Notes: generated from the sequence alone by a model not told the origin. Counted from the stretch's first letter, positions 35,941 to 44,818 are shown. The stretch is DNA of 64,000 nt from Vibrio gallicus (GCF_024346875.1 NZ_AP024872.1:372001-436000), one strand, 5' to 3'. A program made the numbers and translations.

Positions 35941-36414
35941 CTATTTGATATCGAGCAGCTCAACTTCAAAAATTAGGGTTGCTGAAGCTGGAATTGGGCC
36001 AGTTCCACCTTTACCATAAGCTAGGGTGCTAGGGATGAATAGACGGAATTTATCGCCTTTAGTCATTAGTTGAAGCCCTTCTTGCCAACCTTTGATCACC
36101 TTATTTAAAGGGAACTCAATTGGCTCACCACGATCTACTGAGCTATCAAATACCGTACCGTCAATCAAGGTACCGTGATAGTGCACTTTAACTACGCTTT
36201 TAGGCCCTGGATGGGTTTCACCGTCGCCTTTGTGTAACACTTCATATTGTAAGCCACTTTCGGTAGTTATAACCTCAGAACGCTGTGCATTTTGCTTTAG
36301 AAATTCTTGGCCTTGTTCAAAGTTAACTTGACCTTCTTTATGGTTGTTCCATACACGATAGGCCATAAATACGGCAAGAACGATGATGATCGCCGGAAAT
36401 AAGAATTTTGACAT
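35941..36414 (-). CDS. FKBP-type peptidyl-prolyl isomerase, membrane-anchored
   Basis: 157 residues. An N-terminal hydrophobic helix (about 4-20) likely anchors it, facing the periplasm. The FKBP domain covers about 50-157: LQYEVLHKGDGETHPGPKSVVKVHYHGTL (in the first strands), GTVFDSSVDRGEPIEFPL, VIKGWQEGLQLM and YGKGGTGPIPASATLIFEVELL. Resembles FklB. Catalyses proline cis-trans isomerisation in protein folding. Eight bases after the DsbA-like gene in the same direction, so the two form a likely protein-folding operon. Confidence 0.9.
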   Translation of the reverse strand: MSKFLFPAIIIVLAVFMAYRVWNNHKEGQVNFEQGQEFLKQNAQRSEVITTESGLQYEVLHKGDGETHPGPKSVVKVHYHGTLIDGTVFDSSVDRGEPIEFPLNKVIKGWQEGLQLMTKGDKFRLFIPSTLAYGKGGTGPIPASATLIFEVELLDIK

Positions 36415-36422
36415 AAGTTTGA

Positions 36423-37052
36423 TTATCCTTGATTTAGAAGGTAGTTGATAGTATTTGCCATTGATTGAACATCGTTATGAGCAGATGTAATCACCATATA
36501 TTTGCCATTTACAATGAAGGTCGGTACGGAATTGATCATCGCCTTTTCTGAGATTTTGATTGCATCTCCAACATCAGCGAACAATTGTTGCTGCTGCGAC
36601 TTATCTAGATCGTAAGGGGAAACCATACCGTGGTCGTGATACGCCTTTTTTAGCAATGCAGTACGCTGCTCAGAGGTTTTGTCGCTGTCAGCATGATAGA
36701 TATCGAATAAGGCGTGCATCATATCTGGTGCGACTTTGTTATTTGGAGATTGCATCTGTGCCGCGTAATAGAACATTGCAGCAAGCTGAGCATCTTTGTT
36801 AAACGTCACGTGCACCTTAGCGATAGGCTGACCAATTTTGTCTTCGATCTCAGGTATAAATTGCTCCATCTTCATACAATGACCGCAGGTCAAAGAGAAT
36901 ACTTCCGCAACTGGAGCATCGAGTATATCGCTGACGTCATTGGGTAATTTACTGTACTGTTTATTAAGTTCTGGTGTTGAATTCTCACTACAGGCTGTAA
37001 TAAATAAACAACTGAAGGTAAGTAATGCAATGCTTTTGATTATTGATTTCAT
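36423..37052 (-). CDS. DsbA-like thiol:disulfide oxidoreductase lipoprotein
   Basis: 209 residues. The signal peptide ends in a lipobox-like ITAC (Cys21), so it is probably a lipoprotein, unlike classic soluble DsbA. The active site is CGHC (Cys56-Cys59) in EVFSLTCGHCMKM, the helical insert follows, and the cis-Pro loop is NSVPTFIVNGKYMV near 170. Forms or isomerises disulfides in exported proteins. In an operon with the downstream FKBP isomerase; gsk ends upstream with its own terminator. Confidence 0.87.
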   Translation of the reverse strand: MKSIIKSIALLTFSCLFITACSENSTPELNKQYSKLPNDVSDILDAPVAEVFSLTCGHCMKMEQFIPEIEDKIGQPIAKVHVTFNKDAQLAAMFYYAAQMQSPNNKVAPDMMHALFDIYHADSDKTSEQRTALLKKAYHDHGMVSPYDLDKSQQQQLFADVGDAIKISEKAMINSVPTFIVNGKYMVITSAHNDVQSMANTINYLLNQG

Positions 37053-37067
37053 TGTTCTTCTTTATAT

Positions 37068-37090
37068 AAAAATAGGCACCTAAGTGCCTA
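37068..37090 (-). terminator. Terminator of gsk
   Basis: Stem TAGGCAC / GTGCCTA with a four-base loop; on the minus strand followed by TTTTTAT. It lies 13 bp after the gsk stop. Confidence 0.88.
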
Positions 37091-37102
37091 ATTGTCAGTT
37101 GG

Positions 37103-38407
37103 TTAACGGTCCCAATATACTTCTTCTAAGCTGTCTTCTCGCTCGGGTAAAGAGCGCGATAAACGAGCTGAATGCTGTGTTAATAGCTGATAGCTTACCC
37201 GATTTGCATACTTACAAATTTGAGAAAGCGATGAATAAGTTAGGAAATTAACCTTATGCTTTTTAGAGGTCGGAACATTTTGCTTATGGTAAGCGTTGGC
37301 TGCAATATCGTGTAATACAGCAGATAACGCACCATCTCCAGCGCCATTGGTGTTCTTGATCTCTAGTGGCCCACCCAGATACGGTGCGATATGAGAGTAT
37401 ACCCGCACTGGTTCTACACAGTCCTTGTATAACATAGCACGGCTGAATTCGTATTTATTGAATTCAGCGATATTACCGGGCAATAATGTGAAGTCGGTTT
37501 CACGTGTATTACGAGTGTCACAATAACCTGCCATATAAAGCCCAACAGGACCTGCAGTACAGAGCACCAAATCAACCCAATCAAGGGCCATATTGGCAGC
37601 CAGCAATGGGTCTTTTTCACCGGTTAAGGCTTCAGCTTCTTCTTCGTTCATGGCGACAACGGTCACATTGGCTTTGAGGAAGTTTTGCCACCAATCAGCG
37701 TTGCCTTCAATGACAAATTTAGTACCAAGGGTTAATACCACTGGCACGTTATATTCTTTAGCAAGAGTGATTGCACGCTGAACGGCTTGGGGCATTGGGT
37801 CTTCAGGTTGGCCGCGCATAAGATACGCTGAAATTACCAACGCCGAGGCTTTCTCAAAGATAGCTTCAGGGATATTCTCGGGCTTTAACTGATTCATATG
37901 CCCTTCGTTGATGGCAAATGTGCGCTCTCCATCATCGCTAATAAGGGTATAACAGCGCCCAATAGGGCCATCAACGGTTTGTAAGTGATTGAGATTAACC
38001 CTAGCGGAATTTTTACATAGGTAGCGGTATGCATAAGAACCAACTTCAATATTCTTAGACATGACACCCAGTAGTACGGATTTGCTGTCAGCCAGCACAG
38101 AGAAGTTATGTAGGGTGTTACCGATTGTATCGCCGGGATGCTCATGAGTGATAAGATTTCGCTCTACAAGCTCTTGATATAATGCGTCGGCCACATGTTG
38201 TTCAACAACCAGCGAATGGCCCTTGCTTAAACCATATTTGTCTATGAACGCATTATCGACGCGAGCTTCAATATCAACAATTGTTTGACCTACACCAATT
38301 ATGGTTGGTCGGGCAAGTTTTGGCGTTTGTTGAATTTGATTCGCGAGGGGATCACGAAGTTCGGTCGGGAAATAGTGTTTAGATTTTCTTTGGCCAGGGA
38401 ATTTCAT
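37103..38407 (-). CDS. gsk: Inosine/guanosine kinase
   Basis: 434 residues (E. coli Gsk: 434). Phosphorylates inosine and guanosine to their monophosphates in purine salvage. Ribokinase-fold signatures: GVGQTIVDIEARVD near 38, the anion-hole and catalytic base motif NTNGAGDGALSAVLHD near 350, and MNEEEAEALTGEKDP near 251. Pairs functionally with adenosine deaminase of this window, although the genes are 11 kb apart. Confidence 0.95.
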   Translation of the reverse strand: MKFPGQRKSKHYFPTELRDPLANQIQQTPKLARPTIIGVGQTIVDIEARVDNAFIDKYGLSKGHSLVVEQHVADALYQELVERNLITHEHPGDTIGNTLHNFSVLADSKSVLLGVMSKNIEVGSYAYRYLCKNSARVNLNHLQTVDGPIGRCYTLISDDGERTFAINEGHMNQLKPENIPEAIFEKASALVISAYLMRGQPEDPMPQAVQRAITLAKEYNVPVVLTLGTKFVIEGNADWWQNFLKANVTVVAMNEEEAEALTGEKDPLLAANMALDWVDLVLCTAGPVGLYMAGYCDTRNTRETDFTLLPGNIAEFNKYEFSRAMLYKDCVEPVRVYSHIAPYLGGPLEIKNTNGAGDGALSAVLHDIAANAYHKQNVPTSKKHKVNFLTYSSLSQICKYANRVSYQLLTQHSARLSRSLPEREDSLEEVYWDR

Positions 38408-38498
38408 GTAAGGCTCAGTGGTATTGTTTTATGCAGAGTATACCATAGTGATATCTCTGCACATTCTCTATTCGCTCAAACAATAATCACTTAGATGC

Positions 38499-39059
38499 CT
38501 AAAAAATAGGTTCTCCATCTGCTGAGTTGCTTTCGTCTAAGGTCTGGCGTGCACTTGGCGCTGGCTGTGGCTGAACATCAGGCAAACTGGTTTGATTGGT
38601 TAGGCTCGGATACGCCTTTGTTCCCCATAAAGGTACCGTTGAAAGGCTATGCTTGAAACTGCCCTCGGTCTCTTTGGTGGTATAGGAGAGATAGAGTAAG
38701 GTGTGATTTTTCGCATCATAGATACGCCTAACTTTCATCGTTTTGAAGAAGATGCTTTTCGATTGTTTGAATACCACTTCCCCTGATTTACTCTTGTCGA
38801 TAGCGGCAATCATTTCCGGCGTTATGTCACCGGTTTGGCGGCAGGAAATAGAACTGTCACTAGGATCAGAGAAACTCAAGTTAGCCTCAATGGATGCGAT
38901 ATGACATGTTACACCGGGGATTTTGTCATCATTCAAATTTGATATTTTAATATCTTTCATCGTAAACAGCCCCAGAGACACGTCACCCACTTCGTTTTTA
39001 TTACAGCCGCTTAGGGTTAGGGCAAGTGCACAGCTCGCTAATGTCATTAACTTCTTCAT
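38499..39059 (-). CDS. creA: CreA family lipoprotein
   Basis: 186 residues. Lipoprotein signal with lipobox LSGC (Cys19), then the CreA core: GLFTMKDIKI, IPGVTCHIASIEANLSFSDPSDSSISCRQTGDI, VFKQSKSIFFKTMKVRRIYDAKNHTLLYLSYTTK (quoted in parts). The C-terminal 30 residues (Pro/Gln/Ser-rich) extend beyond the E. coli protein (157). Function unknown. Same strand as gsk, 91 bp upstream of it. Confidence 0.88.
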   Translation of the reverse strand: MKKLMTLASCALALTLSGCNKNEVGDVSLGLFTMKDIKISNLNDDKIPGVTCHIASIEANLSFSDPSDSSISCRQTGDITPEMIAAIDKSKSGEVVFKQSKSIFFKTMKVRRIYDAKNHTLLYLSYTTKETEGSFKHSLSTVPLWGTKAYPSLTNQTSLPDVQPQPAPSARQTLDESNSADGEPIF

Positions 39060-39137
39060 TGAGTTTCCTTGTTTAACTAGGCGTTACCATTACTTAGGTA
39101 TATAGTCTAACACACAACCAATAGTTAACTGATTGAT

Positions 39138-39617
39138 ATGAGTAGTGAAATTTTAGGTAAGAAAATAAGCTGGATGACTTCTCATATTGAAGTTGATTTT
39201 CCCACTCGTGAAAGTGTATTGGGTAAAGCCATATACCTTGACCTCATGGAGGCGTCGAGCACTGAAGCATTGACTGGCGAGATTGCTGCGAAAACAGGCA
39301 TAGAGTGGTTGCAGGCTGACTTTCATAAAATGACGGTAATGTTCGCCGACCATTTTTCTAATAATGTACAACTTCCAACTCAAAGTCAGGGTTTGTTGCT
39401 TGAGTTCTTGGCCCAGATTATTCTAGATAAAGAAGCATCGCAGCTATGGCTAGCCTTTAATGATGGGCAGGTAGTTGCCACCGCAATTGTTACCCAAATG
39501 GATAAACAGATCTTAATATCGGATTTCCAGTTGGCGGATAAACACAAGCTGGGATCGTTGATTCAGCAAATTGGTGGTTTGCATAATACAATTTGGTTAC
39601 AAGCTGTACAGTCGTGA
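39138..39617 (+). CDS. Hypothetical protein, 159 residues
   Basis: I do not recognise it. It has no signal peptide or membrane helix. The C-terminal half (LWLAFNDGQVVATAIVTQMDKQILISDFQL) has a strand pattern like an acetyltransferase-fold sheet but no acetyl-CoA loop. Codon usage resembles its neighbours and the frame ends just before a possible FNR-like site. No obvious ribosome site at the ATG (GATTGAT upstream). Confidence 0.6.
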   Translation: MSSEILGKKISWMTSHIEVDFPTRESVLGKAIYLDLMEASSTEALTGEIAAKTGIEWLQADFHKMTVMFADHFSNNVQLPTQSQGLLLEFLAQIILDKEASQLWLAFNDGQVVATAIVTQMDKQILISDFQLADKHKLGSLIQQIGGLHNTIWLQAVQS

Positions 39618-39627
39618 TCTAAATCAA
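39614..39627. promoter_or_regulatory. FNR-like site before the yieH-type gene
   Basis: GTGAT-CTAA-ATCAA differs from the FNR consensus only at the first base. It overlaps the preceding stop codon and lies about 100 bp before the next start. Confidence 0.35.
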
Positions 39628-39728
39628 TTTTTAGAAACACAATTCGCACTCAGTTAACAAAACCTATCCACAGTGTTTTATTCAACTTGATTCATTGACT
39701 ATAAACATACAACCAGAAGGAGATGTTT

Positions 39729-40436
39729 ATGGTTCATCAAGGGATAAAGTGCGTAATATTCGACTGTGAAGGCACGCTAGTTGATAGCGAAAGGCTTTGC
39801 TGTCAGGCGTTGGTTAACACCTTTGCTCAATTCGATGTAAAAATTAGTATGGAAGAAGCGCTAAGGCACTTTGACGGCGGAAAACTGTCAGAAATCTTGC
39901 TGCAAACCTGCTTTAGGCGCCACCTCGCCGTCGATATCGATGAGTTAGAGCCACTGTATCGAGAAGAAGCTCGAATATTGTATGAACAACATCTGCAGCC
40001 TATGGTGTATGCCAAAGATGTACTAGATGAATTGAAAAGGCGTGATATTGAGGTTTGTGTCATGTCAAATAGCCCTCGGGCACGCATTGAAGCGCAGCTG
40101 ACGTTTACTGAATTAGATAGCTATTTTAAAGGGCGTATTTTCTCAGCTTTTGACGCTAATAGCTGGAAGCCAGAGCCCGATTTAGTGCAATTTGCTGCCA
40201 TGAGTATGGGGTTTTTACCCAGTGAATGCTTATGTATCGATGATACCAGTAAGGGCATCCAAGCTGGTGTAAGTGCTAATGTTCACACTGTGCATTTTAA
40301 GCCCAACGCTATCTCTCCTCAGATCTATTTCGATAATGTCTCTGAAATTAATGACTTGCGTGACATATTAAAAATGCTTGAACCAAATTCTGACCTATCT
40401 AACTCTGATTACTCTAAACAAACCAGCCTTGTATAA
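39729..40436 (+). CDS. yieH: HAD-superfamily hydrolase, YieH-like, with altered motif I
   Basis: 235 residues from ATG 39729 (AAGGAG seven bases upstream; the ATG at 39723 abuts that site). YieH is a 6-phosphogluconate/purine-nucleotide phosphatase. Motif I reads FDCEGTLVDSE: the first Asp is present but the second, the usual acid/base, is Glu. Other motifs are normal: VMSNSPR, Lys in SWKPEPDL, and CIDDTSKGIQAG. The change may slow turnover or be a family variant in vibrios. A 15-residue polar tail follows the core. Confidence 0.82.
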   Translation: MVHQGIKCVIFDCEGTLVDSERLCCQALVNTFAQFDVKISMEEALRHFDGGKLSEILLQTCFRRHLAVDIDELEPLYREEARILYEQHLQPMVYAKDVLDELKRRDIEVCVMSNSPRARIEAQLTFTELDSYFKGRIFSAFDANSWKPEPDLVQFAAMSMGFLPSECLCIDDTSKGIQAGVSANVHTVHFKPNAISPQIYFDNVSEINDLRDILKMLEPNSDLSNSDYSKQTSLV

Positions 40437-40463
40437 TCTCTATATATAGCGCCCTTCAATGGA

Positions 40464-40503
40464 AAATGACGTTGCCGATATACATAAGGCGACGTCATTT
40501 AAT
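40464..40503. terminator. Bidirectional hairpin between yieH and trxC
   Basis: AAATGACGT-TGCC pairs with GGCG-ACGTCATTT across an eleven-base loop; T-rich on the plus strand, A/T mixed on the minus strand. It separates two convergent genes. Confidence 0.75.
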
Positions 40504-40520
40504 TGTCATTCCCTCCAATA

Positions 40521-40949
40521 CTACAAATTCTGTGCTAACCATGTCTTAAATTGAGATTGGGTGAGCGCACCGCTAATTGAAGCGATCTCTTTACCTTGCT
40601 TGAATATTTTCAGGGTAGGAATGCTGCGAATGGCAAATTGTGCACTAAGGTTACTGTGAGCTTCGGTATCTAGCTTTACAAAACGTAGTGGCGCATCGAA
40701 ATTGTGCGCTGTTTGTGAAAATGTAGGTGCAAAACTCATACACGGACCACACCAACTTGCCCAAAAATCAACCACCACTGGAATGCTACCTTGAATCAGT
40801 GGGTTGAAGTTGTCTTGGGTTCCTTCGATGACTGCACGGTCGAGTACTGCCGATTTACATTTTCCGCATATGGGAGATTGTTCAATCTTAGAGGTGGGAA
40901 TGCGATTAAGGGCTGAGCAATGAGGGCATCGACTCACAAAATTGGACAT
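40521..40949 (-). CDS. trxC: Thioredoxin 2
   Basis: 142 residues (E. coli TrxC: 139). The N-terminal zinc site is complete: CPHC (Cys8, Cys11) and CGKC (Cys28, Cys31). The active site is WCGPC (Cys67, Cys70). A cytoplasmic, oxidative-stress-linked thiol reductant. AAGGA precedes the ATG on the minus strand. Divergent from the FabH homologue. Confidence 0.95.
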   Translation of the reverse strand: MSNFVSRCPHCSALNRIPTSKIEQSPICGKCKSAVLDRAVIEGTQDNFNPLIQGSIPVVVDFWASWCGPCMSFAPTFSQTAHNFDAPLRFVKLDTEAHSNLSAQFAIRSIPTLKIFKQGKEIASISGALTQSQFKTWLAQNL

Positions 40950-41042
40950 GATTTTTCCTTGTTGAGACTGGACTTAGAGCCCGCTAAATAAGTTTGTGTT
41001 ATGTTGTTTTAATATGATAACAAATCTGTAGCAAGAGGAAAC

Positions 41043-42128
41043 ATGGCTAATACATATGCTGAGATCACGGGATGGGGAAAATGTCTTCCATCAGCGAGTT
41101 TGTCAAACGCCGACTTAAGTACATTTTTAGATACGTCGGATGAATGGATTCAGTCAAGAACTGGGATCGCCCAGCGTAGGATAAGTCACGTCGATACCTC
41201 TGATTTAGCCACCGTTGCTGCGGGCCAAGCAGTGGCTTGCGCGGGAATTAGTGCGCAAGATCTAGACCTTATTATCGTTGCTACCTGTTCACCTGATACC
41301 TTGATCCCAAATATTGCATCAAAGGTGCAAAATAACTTAGGAGCTATTAAAGCGGCGGCGTTTGATCTCAATGCGGCATGTACCGGGTTTGTGTATGGTC
41401 TGGAAACGGCTACCCGTATGCTTCAAGCGGGAAATTACCAACATGCGTTAGTAATCGGCGCGGAGCATTTGAGCTTTTTTATTGATTGGACTCAGCGTGA
41501 TACAGCGGTGTTATTTGGTGATGGTGCTGGCGCGGTTGTGCTTAGCGCAACCGAAAAACGGGTTGGATTACTGGAAAGTAAACTGGGGTGTGATTCAGCT
41601 GCGCGTGACATTCTTGCTGTTCCAGCTTTCGGTACTGCGATGGACCGATTTGCAGTAGATAACGGCTATTTTGAGTTTGATTTTGTAGGTAGAGAGATTT
41701 TTAAGCGCGCAGTAAAAGGGATGGGGGCTGCAGCTCATCATGTCTTGACTGAAGCTCAGCTCACCAAATCCGATATAGACTTGGTCGTTCCACATCAAGC
41801 CAACGTTCGCATTATTCAAACTCTATGCGATGTTGCAGGTATTGAGCAAAGTAAGGCGTTTGTGAATATCAAAAATTATGGTAATACCTCCGCTGCCACT
41901 GTGCCAATTGCATTGTGCGAAGCAGTAGAGCAAGGAAGAATAAAGCCGGGCTTTGATATTCTTACTGCAGCATTTGGGGCCGGTTTAACTTGGGGTGCAG
42001 GGCATATTAAATGGGGCGATAGGGTGACACCACTTGGTGCGAGCGATATTGAGCTTGCACCGTGTGATCAAAGTGCATTACAGCTGTTAGAAAAAGCGAT
42101 AGATCATTGTAAGAATAAGCCGTTGTAA
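41043..42128 (+). CDS. Beta-ketoacyl-ACP synthase III homologue
   Basis: 361 residues with the FabH triad: Cys113 in AACTGFVYG, His in [11 protein letters not shown] near 250 and Asn in [11 protein letters not shown] near 283. FabH joins acetyl-CoA and malonyl-ACP to start fatty acid synthesis. The stand-alone location, outside a fab cluster, and a 30-residue C-terminal extension suggest a second paralogue with another starter unit; V. cholerae also has a FabH homologue beside trxC on chromosome II as I remember. Confidence 0.85.
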   Translation: MANTYAEITGWGKCLPSASLSNADLSTFLDTSDEWIQSRTGIAQRRISHVDTSDLATVAAGQAVACAGISAQDLDLIIVATCSPDTLIPNIASKVQNNLGAIKAAAFDLNAACTGFVYGLETATRMLQAGNYQHALVIGAEHLSFFIDWTQRDTAVLFGDGAGAVVLSATEKRVGLLESKLGCDSAARDILAVPAFGTAMDRFAVDNGYFEFDFVGREIFKRAVKGMGAAAHHVLTEAQLTKSDIDLVVPHQANVRIIQTLCDVAGIEQSKAFVNIKNYGNTSAATVPIALCEAVEQGRIKPGFDILTAAFGAGLTWGAGHIKWGDRVTPLGASDIELAPCDQSALQLLEKAIDHCKNKPL

Positions 42129-42141
42129 ATCTAGGCTGTAT

Positions 42142-42179
42142 TACACTCTAGCCACGGTTTTACCTGTGGTTAGAGTGTA
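42142..42179. terminator. Hairpin between convergent fabH-like and CoA-disulfide reductase genes
   Basis: Fourteen-base stem TACACTCTAGCCAC / GTGGTTAGAGTGTA with one G-U pair and a ten-base loop. No clear T run on either side, yet placed between two stop codons. Confidence 0.55.
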
Positions 42180-42192
42180 TAGCGCTAAATGA

Positions 42193-43896
42193 TTACGCTT
42201 TGGCAAACGTATAGGTGCGATAACCACCAATTAGGTTACGTGCCTTATACCCGTTATTAACCAGTTGACGATAGGCTACGTTACCGCGTAACCCTACCTG
42301 ACAATAAATGATGATTTCTTTGTCTATTGGCAACTCATTGATACGATTACGTAATTCATCAACAGGGATATTAATAGCGCCTTCAATAAAGCCTACATTT
42401 TGCAATTCATTTGGATTACGTACATCGAGTAATAATTGATTGTCAGTTAGGTTGTCAATCTCATCAAAGTGGATTGGCATTGCTTCACCATTAACAATGT
42501 TATTGGCAACAAATGCTGCCTGATTAATGACATCTTTCGCACTACCATATGGTGGCGCATAGGTTAGCTCTAAGTGTTGTAGCTGGTCTATGGTCATTCC
42601 TGCACGCTGAGCAACAGCAAGCACATCGATTCGCTTATCAACACCATCTTTACCTGCTGCTTGTGCACCTAAGATCTTACCCGTTTCTGGGCTAAACAGA
42701 AGTTTTAAAGACACGATTTCAGATCCCGGGTAATAGCTCGCATGACTGGCTGTGTGTACGTACACTTTTTGGTAAGAGATACCCTCACGCTCGAGTGATT
42801 TCTCATTTTTACCTACAGATGCGACAGCTAAATCGAAGATCTTAACAATAGCGGTACCTTGGGTGCCTTGATAAGTCTGCTCACCACCAAACATATTGTT
42901 AGCCGCCATGCGTCCCTGACGATTTGCAGGGCCTGCCAGTGGAACGAAGCCAGGTTTGCCGGTTACAAAATCCGCATCTTCAACCGCGTCTCCCACCGCG
43001 TAGATATACGGATCACTGGTTTGCATTGCGTCGTTAGTATATATGCCACCAAAATCGCCAAGTTGTAGGCCTGCTTCCTTAGCCAATGTGGACTCAGGAC
43101 GAACGCCAATTGCCATGATAAGGATGTCAGTGTTGAGCGTTTCACCATTATTAAGAGTGAGCTCTAATTCACCTTGCAGGTGTTGATGTTCACTAGATTC
43201 CCCAGCGTTCTTATCAGCTACATGCTGGTTTGGTAAATAGCTGACAGCCTCGAGCGCGGTCCCTAGGCGTAGATCCACATCATGCGCTTTGATCTCAGCA
43301 TGCGCAAACCCTGCCATTTCTCTATCAACAGCCGTCATAACTTGATCAGCCATCTCAATTAAGGTGGTTTTTATGCCAAGCTGATGAAAGGCTTCCATCA
43401 TTTCTAGGCCAATGAACCCGCCACCAACAACTGTGGCATGCTCTGGTTTGTTGATTTGAATGGTTTGCAGAATACGATCCATATCAGGGATGTTACGAAG
43501 GGTATGGGTGAGAGGGTTGTCAATCCCATCAATTGGAGGAACGAATGGCGCCGCGCCAGGGCTTAACAATAGAAAATCATAAGACTCAACGTATTCAGTC
43601 CCATCGATTACGTTTTTAACGGTAACTGTTTTGTTTTGACGGTCTATTTCTATCACTTCATTCATTACGCGAACATCGACGTTAAAGCGTGCTAGAAAGC
43701 TTTGTGGAGTTTGCAGTAATAGCTTTGAACGATCTTGGATATCTCCACCGATATGATAAGGCAATCCGCAGTTCGCAAATGAAACGAAGCTACCGCGTTC
43801 AAACATAATAATCTCAGCGTCTTCACTTAGGCGGCGTGCACGAGCTGCTGCGGATGCTCCACCGGCTACTCCACCAACAATAATTATCTTAGTCAT
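42193..43896 (-). CDS. CoA-disulfide reductase with C-terminal rhodanese domain
   Basis: 567 residues. The flavoprotein part (about 1-450) has FAD motif VGGVAGGASAAARARRL, the active Cys43 in FANCGLPYHIGG, NAD motif VGGGFIGLEM and GDAVE. The rhodanese part (about 470-567) has LLDVRNPNELQ and the nucleophile Cys in IIYCQVGLRGN. CoADR-Rhd enzymes reduce CoA persulfide or polysulfide with NAD(P)H. It is divergent from a BigR/SqrR-type repressor and two YeeE/YedE genes with shared operators between, so it belongs to a sulfane-sulfur response. No sulfide:quinone reductase is present here. Confidence 0.92.
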   Translation of the reverse strand: MTKIIIVGGVAGGASAAARARRLSEDAEIIMFERGSFVSFANCGLPYHIGGDIQDRSKLLLQTPQSFLARFNVDVRVMNEVIEIDRQNKTVTVKNVIDGTEYVESYDFLLLSPGAAPFVPPIDGIDNPLTHTLRNIPDMDRILQTIQINKPEHATVVGGGFIGLEMMEAFHQLGIKTTLIEMADQVMTAVDREMAGFAHAEIKAHDVDLRLGTALEAVSYLPNQHVADKNAGESSEHQHLQGELELTLNNGETLNTDILIMAIGVRPESTLAKEAGLQLGDFGGIYTNDAMQTSDPYIYAVGDAVEDADFVTGKPGFVPLAGPANRQGRMAANNMFGGEQTYQGTQGTAIVKIFDLAVASVGKNEKSLEREGISYQKVYVHTASHASYYPGSEIVSLKLLFSPETGKILGAQAAGKDGVDKRIDVLAVAQRAGMTIDQLQHLELTYAPPYGSAKDVINQAAFVANNIVNGEAMPIHFDEIDNLTDNQLLLDVRNPNELQNVGFIEGAINIPVDELRNRINELPIDKEIIIYCQVGLRGNVAYRQLVNNGYKARNLIGGYRTYTFAKA

Positions 43897-43940
43897 TTCA
43901 AGTTCTCCACATCGGCCATTGTGACCGTTAAGTGCTTTAT

Positions 43941-43958
43941 AATTAGTAAATGCTAAAT
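43941..43958. promoter_or_regulatory. Operator 1 of the sulfur-responsive module
   Basis: AATTAG-N6-CTAAAT; inner TTAG/CTAA arms are perfect at 43943-43956. Lies 45 bp upstream of the CoA-disulfide reductase start. The same design recurs 45 bp away at 43987-44002. Confidence 0.55.
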
Positions 43959-43986
43959 TAACTTAACCTATATTGCAATAACCTTA

Positions 43987-44002
43987 ATTAGAATTGACTA
44001 AT
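43987..44002. promoter_or_regulatory. Operator 2 of the sulfur-responsive module
   Basis: ATTAG-N6-CTAAT, perfect five-base arms, 52 bp before the repressor start. Together with operator 1 it forms a pair of ATTAG-N6-CTAA palindromes with centres 45 bp apart. Confidence 0.6.
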
Positions 44003-44053
44003 ATTTAAAGCTGGGTTAATTTTGTGCCTAGGATTTGCCAATGGGATATGTAA

Positions 44054-44383
44054 TTGAATATAGAGATAAACAGCACTGATGATGCCGATATCGGTTTATC
44101 GGAAATGACCGCTAAAGCGATGCAAGTCGCGACAACGCTAAAGGTATTATCTCACCACGAACGCTTGTTAGTGCTATGTCAGTTGATTGAAGGTGAGAAG
44201 GGGGTAACTGAGCTATTGAAGCATTCAACGCTGCATCAGTCGGCGCTTTCACAACACCTAAAGGTATTACGTGACAATCAATTGGTTGCGGTTCGCAAAG
44301 AGGCGCAACAGGTATTTTATTCTTTGAAAGATCCTCGAATCAGACAGTTGATCGAGAGTCTTTACAATATTTATTGTGTTTAG
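44054..44383 (+). CDS. ArsR-family sulfane-sulfur-sensing repressor, BigR/SqrR/YgaV type
   Basis: 109 residues if started at TTG 44054 (GGGA upstream); an in-frame ATG at 44105 gives a shorter form that still holds the whole DNA-binding domain. Helix-turn-helix: GVTELLKHSTLHQSALSQHLKVLRD. The only two cysteines are Cys42 in LLVLCQL and Cys108 in the last turn (IYCV). BigR and SqrR use such a pair, at nearly the same positions, to sense persulfides by forming a (poly)sulfide bridge. Followed directly by two YeeE/YedE genes, as in bigR operons, and divergent from CoADR-Rhd. Confidence 0.88.
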   Translation: MNIEINSTDDADIGLSEMTAKAMQVATTLKVLSHHERLLVLCQLIEGEKGVTELLKHSTLHQSALSQHLKVLRDNQLVAVRKEAQQVFYSLKDPRIRQLIESLYNIYCV

Positions 44384-44392
44384 GAGCTGAGC

Positions 44393-44815
44393 ATGGCTTT
44401 TTCGATTCCGTGGGATTCGCTGTTAGGCGGCATGTTGTTGGGTGTCTCTGCCAGTCTACTGTTATTGTTCAACGGCAAGATAGCCGGTATCAGTGGGATA
44501 GTGTCTGGCATTATTTCTAGTGTGAAAGATGAACGGATATGGCGCGGCTTGTTTGTCGTCGGAATGGTGTTAGGCGGATTATCTGGGGTAGTGGTGTTTG
44601 GCGCTGATATCCCTAAAAACTACGATACTAACTTAGCCATGTTGCTTGTGGCTGGGTTGTTGGTTGGTCTGGGCACCACTCTTGGTAATGGCTGCACTTC
44701 TGGGCATGGCATCTGTGGTATAGGTCGATTCTCAATACGCTCTATCGTTGCTACATGCGTGTTTATGCTGGTGGCGGGCGTAACCGTATATCTTCGATTA
44801 CATGTGGTGGGATAG
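44393..44815 (+). CDS. YeeE/YedE family sulfur-transport protein, first half
   Basis: 140 residues, about four membrane helices. The conserved YeeE/YedE pore phrase is GNGCTSGHGICGIGRFS (near 99), with two cysteines thought to relay sulfur as in thiosulfate carriers. In bigR-type operons this is PmpA-like, and the next gene is PmpB-like. Starts nine bases after the repressor stop with GGAG upstream; same transcript. Confidence 0.88.
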   Translation: MAFSIPWDSLLGGMLLGVSASLLLLFNGKIAGISGIVSGIISSVKDERIWRGLFVVGMVLGGLSGVVVFGADIPKNYDTNLAMLLVAGLLVGLGTTLGNGCTSGHGICGIGRFSIRSIVATCVFMLVAGVTVYLRLHVVG

Positions 44816-44818
44816 GTT

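Noticed and set aside
40521..43896. trxC, fabH-like and CoA-disulfide reductase as one novel thiol/fatty-acid cluster
   Set aside because: The genes are divergent or convergent with hairpins between them, so there is no operon evidence.
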